Of a stretch of 64,000 nt of DNA, positions 1-6,404 are shown in pieces. The notes beneath the pieces are model-generated. The model ran no database searches, was not told the origin of the DNA, and was given only the letters and a program-made list of their open reading frames with translations. Numbering within the stretch: the stretch's first letter is position 1; every line of letters begins with the position of its first letter. The stretch is from the NCBI GenBank assembly GCA_002310115.1, contig DBYI01000016.1, positions 36,222 to 100,221 of the forward strand, given 5' to 3'. The position numbers were made by a program, and so were the translations under genes. The stretch is from Ruminococcus flavefaciens (GTDB taxonomy: Bacteria; Bacillota; Clostridia; Oscillospirales; Ruminococcaceae).

Positions 1-555
1 ACACTTATCATCGGTGGCGGTATGGCTTATACATTTATAAAGGCACAGGGTGGTTCTATCGGTAACTCACTCGTTGACGAAGAGAAACTTGATTACTGTA
101 AGGAAATGCTTGCAAAGGCTGAAAAGCTTGGAAAGAAAATCCTTCTTCCTGTTGATACAGCTATTGCTGATTCATTCCCTGACCCGATTGATGCAGAGAT
201 CGCTGTAGAATATATTGATGCTGATAAGATACCTGCTGGTAAGATGGGACTTGATATCGGACCTAAGACTGCTGCAATCTTTGCTGATGCTGCAAAGTCT
301 GCAAAGACAGTTGTTTGGAATGGTCCTATGGGTGTATTTGAGAACCCAACTCTCAAGAAGGGTACAGTTGCTGTATGTGAGGCTCTTGCACAGGCTGATG
401 CTACAACTATCATTGGTGGTGGTGACTCTGCAACAGCTGCTATTCAGCTCGGATTTGCTGACAAGATGAGCCACATATCAACAGGTGGTGGCGCTTCACT
501 TGAATACCTTGAGGGTAAGGTTCTTCCTGGTGTTGCAGCTATCGCTGAAAAGTAA
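1..555 (+). CDS. pgk: phosphoglycerate kinase, C-terminal part (5' end outside window)
   Basis: Glycolytic enzyme that transfers phosphate between 1,3-bisphosphoglycerate and ADP in the cytoplasm. The reading frame is open from base 1 (TLIIGGGMAYTF), so the N-terminal domain lies outside the window and about 184 residues of the nucleotide-binding C-terminal domain are seen. Family motifs are intact: VVWNGPMGVFE, IIGGGDSATA and the closing STGGGASLEYLEGK. It is followed by a short hairpin and then two small unknown genes and tpiA, so glycolytic genes are clustered. Identification is secure; only the start is missing. Confidence 0.97.
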   Translation, partial: TLIIGGGMAYTFIKAQGGSIGNSLVDEEKLDYCKEMLAKAEKLGKKILLPVDTAIADSFPDPIDAEIAVEYIDADKIPAGKMGLDIGPKTAAIFADAAKSAKTVVWNGPMGVFENPTLKKGTVAVCEALAQADATTIIGGGDSATAAIQLGFADKMSHISTGGGASLEYLEGKVLPGVAAIAEK

Positions 556-572
556 CCATTAAAAGAACAATA

Positions 573-600
573 GGGCGAATAGAGATATTCGCCCTTGATT
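573..600 (+). terminator. hairpin after pgk
   Basis: The arms GGGCGAAT and ATTCGCCC (573-594) form a perfect 8-bp stem, followed only by TTGATT, so this is a weak terminator or an mRNA-stabilising hairpin rather than a strong stop. Confidence 0.5.
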
Positions 601-609
601 GCTAATATA

Positions 610-1044
610 ATGAGCGTATATTTTATGAAAAATTATGATAGCATACAGAATTCTTTGGGCTATATTTTAATTTTCTTAATTGTTATCGCTGTACATATTT
701 TCGCTGTATTTCTTATATGGTGTGGAGTTCGGAGTTTACTTGGAAAAACATTGAGTCTTCCACCGTCACGCAGAAAATGGTTCAGAACGAGAGCTGATGT
801 TACGCAAGATGAGGAAACAGCTAAATATCATGCACGATATTACTTTGAAGGTGAAAAATTTACGTCTGAAATAGACGGATTCACAGTATATGGCGATAAA
901 GCGATAATATATGTGAATCGCAATTCGCCCAAAGAGATTAAGGAATATATTCCTCGTCCACCGATGGGGACTGAAGTTAATTTGGCTTGCTTCTTTATGG
1001 TTGGAATAATTCTGTTTCTGGATATCATAATCTTTTTCGGATAG
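610..1044 (+). CDS. small membrane protein, possibly DUF3592-like, function unknown
   Basis: About 144 residues. A hydrophobic helix lies near the N-terminus (SLGYILIFLIVIAVHIFAVF), followed by a soluble middle section containing YHARYYFEGEKF and IIYVNRNSPKEI, and a second hydrophobic helix at the C-terminus (ACFFMVGIILFLDIIIFF). The pattern of two membrane helices around a small beta-rich segment ending in a Y-x-N/P-x-NP-like motif resembles DUF3592 proteins, but this is only a resemblance. The start is uncertain: an in-frame TTG lies at 595 inside the pgk hairpin, and ATG codons at 610 and 625 both lack a good ribosome-binding site. It sits between pgk and tpiA without a known role in glycolysis. 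Confidence 0.6.
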   Translation: MSVYFMKNYDSIQNSLGYILIFLIVIAVHIFAVFLIWCGVRSLLGKTLSLPPSRRKWFRTRADVTQDEETAKYHARYYFEGEKFTSEIDGFTVYGDKAIIYVNRNSPKEIKEYIPRPPMGTEVNLACFFMVGIILFLDIIIFFG

Positions 1045-1081
1045 ATTATTCGCTATTATGCCATAAGGAGGGTATACTATT

Positions 1082-1303
1082 ATGAAAAAATGTAATTGCA
1101 ACTGCAAATTTACTGAGGAAATAAAAAGCAGTAATACTGCAATATGGCTCTTTGCTATTTGTAGTTTTCTTGCAGGAGTTATCACAGGTTTTCTTCTTTC
1201 TCCGATAAAAAAAGGCGTAAAGATTGGTTGCAATAATGGCAACAATACTTATGAAGAAGCTAAAATGCTTCCTTATAACGATGATGATGAAATCAAATTC
1301 TGA
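1082..1303 (+). CDS. small Cys-rich membrane protein, unknown
   Basis: A 73-residue protein with a good ribosome-binding site (AAGGAGGG, about 1065-1071). It begins with a cysteine-rich segment (KKCNCNCKF) that could bind a metal or be a thiol site, followed by one clear membrane helix (NTAIWLFAICSFLAGVITGF), a short basic stretch (PIKKGVK) and an acidic tail. By the positive-inside rule the C-terminal side is probably cytoplasmic. It ends 18 bases before tpiA and is probably co-transcribed with it. I do not recognise a family. Confidence 0.6.
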   Translation: MKKCNCNCKFTEEIKSSNTAIWLFAICSFLAGVITGFLLSPIKKGVKIGCNNGNNTYEEAKMLPYNDDDEIKF

Positions 1304-1321
1304 TAAAAGGAGTTAAATAAC

Positions 1322-2098
1322 ATGAATAAGTCATTAAGAAAGGCAATTATTGCCGGAAACTGGAAAATGAACAAGACTCGTCCTGAAGCTAAAGCACTTC
1401 TCGAGGCTATCAAGCCTCTCGTTGCTAATGCAGAGGGTAAGATTGAGGTTATTGCTTGCGTACCTTTTACTAATCTTGAAACAGCTATAAACACAACAAC
1501 TGGCAGCAACGTAAAGATAGGTGCTGAGAATGTTCACTTCGAGAAGAGCGGTGCTTTCACCGGTGAAATTTCTGCTGATATGCTCACTGAGCTCGGTGTT
1601 GAGTATGTTGTTATCGGCCACAGTGAGAGAAGACAGTACTTCGGTGAGACCGATGAAACTGTAAACAAGAGAACTATCGCTGCTCTTGAGGCTGGTCTTA
1701 AGCCAATCGTTTGCGTTGGTGAGCTTAAGTGGGAGCGTGAGTGCAATATTACAGAGGAAGTTATTGCTCGTCAGATCAAGCTTGATCTCTGGTCACTCAC
1801 AGCAGAGCAGGTAAAGAACGTTGTTATTGCTTACGAGCCTGTATGGGCTATCGGTACAGGACTTACAGCTACACCAGATCAGGCTGAGGAAGTTTGTGGA
1901 TTCATCCGTGCACAGCTCGCAAAGCTTTTTGATAAAGCTACAGCTGACGCTGTAACAATCCAGTACGGTGGTTCTATGAATGCAAAGAATGCTGCTGAGC
2001 TTCTTGCAAAGCCCAACATTGACGGTGGTCTTATCGGCGGTGCTTCGCTCAAGGCTGAGGACTTCAATGTAATCGTTCAGGCTGCTGTAAACGGCTGA
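1322..2098 (+). CDS. tpiA: triosephosphate isomerase
   Basis: Interconverts dihydroxyacetone phosphate and glyceraldehyde 3-phosphate. The 258-residue length and all signature segments are typical: AGNWKMNK with the substrate-binding Asn and Lys, the electrophilic His in IGHSERR, the catalytic Glu in AYEPVWAIGTG, and the phosphate-binding YGGSMN and GGLIGGASL loops. The ATG follows AAAAGGAG with normal spacing. It lies in a glycolytic cluster with pgk upstream and gpmI downstream, separated from each by small unknown genes. Confidence 0.98.
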   Translation: MNKSLRKAIIAGNWKMNKTRPEAKALLEAIKPLVANAEGKIEVIACVPFTNLETAINTTTGSNVKIGAENVHFEKSGAFTGEISADMLTELGVEYVVIGHSERRQYFGETDETVNKRTIAALEAGLKPIVCVGELKWERECNITEEVIARQIKLDLWSLTAEQVKNVVIAYEPVWAIGTGLTATPDQAEEVCGFIRAQLAKLFDKATADAVTIQYGGSMNAKNAAELLAKPNIDGGLIGGASLKAEDFNVIVQAAVNG

Positions 2099-2165
2099 TC
2101 ATAAAAATTGATTATTGTGGGCGGATTTTATCCGCCCCATAATTTAAATATCTTCACATTGAATT

Positions 2166-2573
2166 ATGGTACTGAAAATAGATTATGAAGTTTTTAGACT
2201 TGTTAGAGCTGAGTCTGAAAAGTTTTGGTTTGATCCTTATTCTTATATTATAGTTGATAAGGATAGTGATGAGGCTGAGTTTATTGAAGATCCCATACCT
2301 TTTCCGTTTACAGAAAAAAATGAAGCAGAGAGAGCATTTACAAAGACTTTTGGAAAAAAGCTAGCACAGTTTTTTGAACGTATTACAGATGAAAAGGATT
2401 TTATGAATTGGTTTTGGGGAACTGTTGACGATGGTGGACAGATTCTCACAGATTTTCGAAATTTTGAGGATAAGTATCAGCTTAAAAAGCTAACAGACTG
2501 GTGTGAAGAAAACAGCATATCTTATTATGTTGATAAGAATGATTGGTATTTAAAAAGTTTTATAGGAGGATAA
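2166..2573 (+). CDS. hypothetical acidic soluble protein
   Basis: A 135-residue protein rich in Asp, Glu, Phe and Trp, with no signal peptide or membrane helix. Features include FWFDPYSYIIVDKDSDEAEFIEDPIPFPF in outline (acidic with clustered aromatics), a central FGKKLAQFFERITDEKDFMNWFWG helix-like stretch and a terminal WCEENSISYY segment. It ends two bases before the gpmI ATG, and the gpmI ribosome-binding site lies inside its last codons, so the two genes are probably translationally coupled. I do not recognise a family and propose no function. Confidence 0.6.
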   Translation: MVLKIDYEVFRLVRAESEKFWFDPYSYIIVDKDSDEAEFIEDPIPFPFTEKNEAERAFTKTFGKKLAQFFERITDEKDFMNWFWGTVDDGGQILTDFRNFEDKYQLKKLTDWCEENSISYYVDKNDWYLKSFIGG

Positions 2574-2575
2574 AT

Positions 2576-4096
2576 ATGTCAAAAAAACCTGTAGCACTTA
2601 TTATCATGGACGGCTTCGGTTACAATCCCGATACATACGGCAACGCTATAGCTGCTGCTAAGAAGCCTAATCTGGATAAGTATTTCGCTGAGTGCCCGAA
2701 TACTATCATCGGAGCAAGTGGTCTTGATGTAGGTCTGCCAGACGGACAGATGGGTAATTCAGAGGTAGGTCACACAAATATTGGTGCAGGACGTATCGTT
2801 TATCAGATGCTCGTCAAGATATCCAAGGATATCAAAGAAGGAGTATTCTTTAATAATAAGGCTATTCTTGGTGCAATGCACAACTGTAAGGAAAAAGGCA
2901 GTGCTCTTCATCTTATGGGACTTCTTTCTCCGGGCGGAGTTCACAGTCACATGGAGCATATGTATGGTATAGTTGAAATGGCTAAGAAGAATGGCCTTGA
3001 TAAGGTATATATTCATGCATTCCTCGACGGTAGAGATGTTCCTCCTTCATCGGCAGCTGATTACATGGAAGAAGCTGTAGAAGAGCTTAAGAAGATAGGA
3101 CTTGGTAAGGTTGCTACTATCTCAGGTCGTTTTTATGCTATGGATAGAGATAACGCATGGGACCGAGTTGAAAAGGCTTATTCTGCAATTGTTTACGGTG
3201 AAGGCGTTAAGGAGTCCGATCCTGTTCAGGCTATAAAGAATTCGTATGCAAACGAAGTTACAGATGAGTTTATGCTTCCTACCGTTATCGATGGAGGAGC
3301 TCAGATAAAGGCTGACGATAGTGTAATCTTCTTCAATTTCCGTCCTGACAGAGCTAGACAGATCACACGTGCATTTGTTGATCCTGATTTCAGCGGTTTT
3401 GAGAGAAGAAATGGTTTCTTCCCAGTAAACTTTGTATGCATGGCTCAGTATGATGCAACTATGCCTAATGTAACAGTTGCATATCCTCCTGAGCAGTTAA
3501 CAATGACGATGGGTGAGTACCTTTCAAAGCTTGGTAAGACACAGCTTCGTATCGCAGAAACACAGAAGTATGCACATGTTACATTTTTCTTTAATGGCGG
3601 TGAGGAAAGACAGTTCGAGGGCGAAGACAGAATACTCATTAAGTCTCCTGATGTTCCTACATTCGATCTCAAGCCTGAAATGAGTGCATATGAGGTTTGC
3701 GACGCTGTATGCGAAGCAATCGATTCAGACAAATATGATGTTATCATACTCAACTACGCAAATTGTGACATGGTAGGTCATACAGGTATATTTGATGCTG
3801 CTGTTAAGGCTGTTGAAGCTACAGATACTTGTGTTGGACGTATGGTTGAAAAGATTCTTGCTAAGGGTGGTGCAGCTCTTATAACAGCTGACCATGGTAA
3901 TGCAGACAAGATGATGGAGCCTGATGGAAGTCCGTTCACAGCTCATACAACAAATAAGGTTCCGCTTATTGCTGTAGGTGTAGAAGGAGAACTAATTGAA
4001 GGCGGCGTACTTGCAGATCTTGCACCTACTATGCTTGATATAATGGGAGTTCCACAGCCTGCTGAAATGACAGGAAAGAGCTTACTCAAGAAATAA
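2576..4096 (+). CDS. gpmI: 2,3-bisphosphoglycerate-independent phosphoglycerate mutase
   Basis: Cytoplasmic, manganese-dependent interconversion of 3- and 2-phosphoglycerate. The 506-residue length is typical. The nucleophilic Ser sits in GQMGNSEVGHTNIGAGR; other hallmarks are MDGFG near the N-terminus, the FLDGRDVPPSSA loop, FNFRPDRARQ, and the C-terminal metal-binding TADHGNADKM. The start at 2576 is chosen because AGGAGG (2566-2571) lies five bases upstream and the family begins KKPVALIIMDGFG; an upstream in-frame ATG at 2543 would add eleven unrelated residues. It is closed by a strong terminator. Confidence 0.97.
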   Translation: MSKKPVALIIMDGFGYNPDTYGNAIAAAKKPNLDKYFAECPNTIIGASGLDVGLPDGQMGNSEVGHTNIGAGRIVYQMLVKISKDIKEGVFFNNKAILGAMHNCKEKGSALHLMGLLSPGGVHSHMEHMYGIVEMAKKNGLDKVYIHAFLDGRDVPPSSAADYMEEAVEELKKIGLGKVATISGRFYAMDRDNAWDRVEKAYSAIVYGEGVKESDPVQAIKNSYANEVTDEFMLPTVIDGGAQIKADDSVIFFNFRPDRARQITRAFVDPDFSGFERRNGFFPVNFVCMAQYDATMPNVTVAYPPEQLTMTMGEYLSKLGKTQLRIAETQKYAHVTFFFNGGEERQFEGEDRILIKSPDVPTFDLKPEMSAYEVCDAVCEAIDSDKYDVIILNYANCDMVGHTGIFDAAVKAVEATDTCVGRMVEKILAKGGAALITADHGNADKMMEPDGSPFTAHTTNKVPLIAVGVEGELIEGGVLADLAPTMLDIMGVPQPAEMTGKSLLKK

Positions 4097-4101
4097 TTAA
4101 T

Positions 4102-4128
4102 AAAAGCGGATCTGATGATCCGCTTTTT
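4102..4128 (+). terminator. intrinsic terminator after gpmI
   Basis: The arms AAAAGCGGATC and GATCCGCTTTT with a TGAT loop are followed by a T run, a textbook intrinsic terminator. It ends the glycolytic cluster. Confidence 0.9.
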
Positions 4129-4152
4129 GTTATACATGGTTAACTTCAATGG

Positions 4153-4181
4153 TTGTAAAAGCTAACAGAATATGATATAAT
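4153..4181 (+). promoter_or_regulatory. promoter for the apbE cluster
   Basis: TTGTAA (4153-4158), a 17-base spacer and TATAAT (4176-4181) lie 28 bases before the apbE start and just after the gpmI terminator. Confidence 0.7.
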
Positions 4182-4209
4182 TATTAAAGTTTATCATAGG
4201 AGAAAACAA

Positions 4210-5253
4210 ATGTCATACAAAAGAATTGAAATTGCAGCCTTGATATGTACTATGCTGACTTTGGGCGGCTGTAAATCTGAAATAAATACAATACAAGAAA
4301 AAACTGTTTCCTGCACTCGTGATGTTTTCGCGATGGACACATATATGGATATGACAGCTTACGGTGAAAATGCTGAAAAATCCCTTGATGATGCTGAAAA
4401 TCGCATTTTACAACTCGAATCAGAGCTTTCCGCAACATCTGAGACAAGTGAAATATGGAAGATTGACCATTCAAATGAAAAAAACGTTGAAATGAGCGAT
4501 GATACGGCAGAATTGATAGATCAAACATTAAAAATGTGCGAAAAGACAAATGGCTGCCTTGATATTACAGTTTATCCCATTCTTAAGGAGTGGGGATTTA
4601 CAACAGGGGAGTATAAAATTCCTGATAAAACTAAAATTGATGAGCTTTTAAATAATGTTGATTATTCTAAAGTAAAAACTGACGGAAAAAATATAAAACT
4701 TCCAAATGCTGTGCAGATAGATCTTGGCGCAGTTGCAAAAGGATATACAGGTGACATGATACTTGATATCATGCGTTCATATGAAGTTAAATCAGCAATA
4801 GTCAATCTTGGCGGTAATGTTCAGACTCTAGGAAAAAAACCTGACGGTTCGGACTGGAAAGTGGCTGTACGAGATCCATTTAACCCCGAAACGGATATGT
4901 GTGTTGTTGAAATTGCTGATAAAGCGGTAATAACTTCTGGAAACTATGAGCGTTTCTTTATTGGAGATGACGGGAGAAAATATTGCCATATAATTGATCC
5001 GTTCGACGGATATCCTGCAGATAATGGTTATGTTTCAGTTACGGTAATTGGTAGTAGTGGTATTATCTGTGACGCTCTTTCTACAGCTGTATTTGTTGCG
5101 GGAGTAGATAAGGCTTCGAAAATAATGAAAGATTTTTCCGATTATGATTTTATTGTTGTATCAGAAGATGAAAAGATACATTTTACTGATGGGATTTCAA
5201 AGAACTTAAAAAATATAAGTTCAATGCCTGCAGAGGTGATAGCGTTTGGATAA
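4210..5253 (+). CDS. apbE: FAD:protein FMN transferase, lipoprotein
   Basis: ApbE-family enzyme that moves FMN from FAD onto a Thr or Ser of extracytoplasmic flavoproteins. A lipobox signal (LTLGGC) anchors it outside the membrane. Family motifs are present in order: AMDTYMDMTAYG, DLGAVAKGYTGD, NLGGNVQTLG, HIIDPFDGYPADNG and the Mg-binding CDALSTAVFVAG. The 347-residue length is normal. Its stop overlaps the next gene by eight bases. No FMN-accepting protein (FMN_bind domain) is visible in the window, so the substrate must be encoded elsewhere. Confidence 0.95.
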   Translation: MSYKRIEIAALICTMLTLGGCKSEINTIQEKTVSCTRDVFAMDTYMDMTAYGENAEKSLDDAENRILQLESELSATSETSEIWKIDHSNEKNVEMSDDTAELIDQTLKMCEKTNGCLDITVYPILKEWGFTTGEYKIPDKTKIDELLNNVDYSKVKTDGKNIKLPNAVQIDLGAVAKGYTGDMILDIMRSYEVKSAIVNLGGNVQTLGKKPDGSDWKVAVRDPFNPETDMCVVEIADKAVITSGNYERFFIGDDGRKYCHIIDPFDGYPADNGYVSVTVIGSSGIICDALSTAVFVAGVDKASKIMKDFSDYDFIVVSEDEKIHFTDGISKNLKNISSMPAEVIAFG

Positions 5254-5602
5254 AGGTGTAAAAATAATAGGAGTAACTGTTGTTTTGTTGCTTATTGCTT
5301 CTGTTATTGCAATATTTCTTAATTTAAGAAAGTCTGATAATACGTACGTTGTTATATTGCAGGATAATGAAGTAATTTATTCGTTTAATCTTTCTGATGA
5401 AAAGGACAGAACCTTTCGTATAGAATGTCCTAATGGTGGTTGGAATGATGTTAAGATAGAGGATGGAAAGATATGCATTATTGATGCTGATTGTCCTGAT
5501 AAAACTTGTGTTCATACTGGAGTTCTGCGCTATCAGGGTGTTCCTATCGTATGTTTACCTCATAAGCTGGTTATAAGGTTTTCGGATAAGGAGAATAGCT
5601 GA
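5246..5602 (+). CDS. NusG domain II-containing membrane protein (EetA-like)
   Basis: A 118-residue protein with one N-terminal membrane anchor (IIGVTVVLLLIASVIAIFL) followed by an extracytoplasmic NusG domain II with its Cys signature DCPDKTCVHTG and VCLPHKLVI. It starts with TTG, overlapping the end of apbE, behind GAGGTGAT. From established knowledge, this domain next to a Gx transporter and ApbE is a recurring arrangement, and such pairs are called EetA and EetB in flavin-based electron-transfer loci. That role is inferred from context here. Confidence 0.85.
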   Translation: MDKGVKIIGVTVVLLLIASVIAIFLNLRKSDNTYVVILQDNEVIYSFNLSDEKDRTFRIECPNGGWNDVKIEDGKICIIDADCPDKTCVHTGVLRYQGVPIVCLPHKLVIRFSDKENS

Positions 5603-5603
5603 T

Positions 5604-6119
5604 ATGAAAGCAGGAAAACTCACAAGATTGGCTTTACTAACAGCTTTGGCTCTTATAATATTTATAGTAGAACTGCATTTTCCAAATTTGATACCGCTCC
5701 CCGGAGTAAAGCTTGGGCTTGCCAATATTATTACCGTCTATGCCGTATACAAGTACAGACCTAAGGAGGTAGCTCTTATAGTTACAGCAAGGCTGATTCT
5801 AGGTGCACTTTTTGCTGGAAATGTTTCAACTTTGATGTACAGTGGCGCAGGTGCTATACTTTGTCTTGCAGGTATGCTTCTATTTAAAAAGGTAATACCG
5901 TACAGATACATATGGTTAAGCAGCGTTGTTGGAGCAATTCTTCATAACACTGGACAGGTAATAGTTGCGATTCTGGTAATTGGCTCGTTTGCAGTAGTTT
6001 CCTATTATCCTATACTTATTATATCTGGATGTATTGCTGGAGCCTTTACGGGGATATGCGCTCAGTTATTGTTAAAGCGCGACTTGCACGGACAATGTAT
6101 AAGTAAAGAGGTGAAATAA
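5604..6119 (+). CDS. Gx transporter family membrane protein (EetB-like)
   Basis: A 171-residue protein with five to six predicted membrane helices and the family-typical opening KLTRLALLTALALIIFIVELHFPNLIPLPGVKLGLANI. Such proteins are often labelled heptaprenyl diphosphate synthase component I, but sequence and topology resemble small substrate-binding membrane components of ECF-type importers. It starts one base after the NusG-II stop, so the three genes from apbE form one operon. Role inferred: a partner of the NusG-II protein in redox or flavin handling at the membrane. Transported substrate unknown. Confidence 0.85.
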   Translation: MKAGKLTRLALLTALALIIFIVELHFPNLIPLPGVKLGLANIITVYAVYKYRPKEVALIVTARLILGALFAGNVSTLMYSGAGAILCLAGMLLFKKVIPYRYIWLSSVVGAILHNTGQVIVAILVIGSFAVVSYYPILIISGCIAGAFTGICAQLLLKRDLHGQCISKEVK

Positions 6120-6121
6120 TT

Positions 6122-6343
6122 ATGAATCCGATGAATGTTTTTAAGCTCAAGGGACTTCTTGATAGATTTAAGGTTAATCATCCGAAGGTACCTCTATTCT
6201 TCAAGGCAGCTGCCGGAACAGTGCAGGAGGGGAGTATTATTGAGATAAAGATAGTATCCCCAGAAAACAAGACTATTATAACAAATTTCAAGATTAATAA
6301 TGAAGATATTGCTCTTGTAAATGAGCTTAAGGATTTAATGTGA
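6122..6343 (+). CDS. 73-residue conserved-looking protein, unknown
   Basis: A small soluble protein, two bases after the Gx transporter stop and preceded by AGAGGTGA. It has an N-terminal amphipathic helix (FKLKGLLDRFKVNHPKVPLFF) followed by beta-like strands (GSIIEIKIVSPENKTIITNFKI) and a C-terminal helix ending ELKDLM. No Cys, no membrane helix. It is probably the last gene of the apbE operon, ending before a bidirectional terminator. I recognise no named family. Confidence 0.7.
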   Translation: MNPMNVFKLKGLLDRFKVNHPKVPLFFKAAAGTVQEGSIIEIKIVSPENKTIITNFKINNEDIALVNELKDLM

Positions 6344-6363
6344 TATTTTTTTATTCTGTAAAT

Positions 6364-6400
6364 AAAAAACGGAGAACAGTTTTTGTCCTCCGTTTTTTTA
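6364..6400. terminator. bidirectional terminator between the 73-aa gene and the cellulase
   Basis: AAAAACGGAG and CTCCGTTTTT arms with an imperfect inner stem; A and T runs on both sides let it serve the plus-strand operon and the minus-strand cellulase gene, whose stop is at 6405. Confidence 0.85.
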
Positions 6401-6404
6401 TTAA

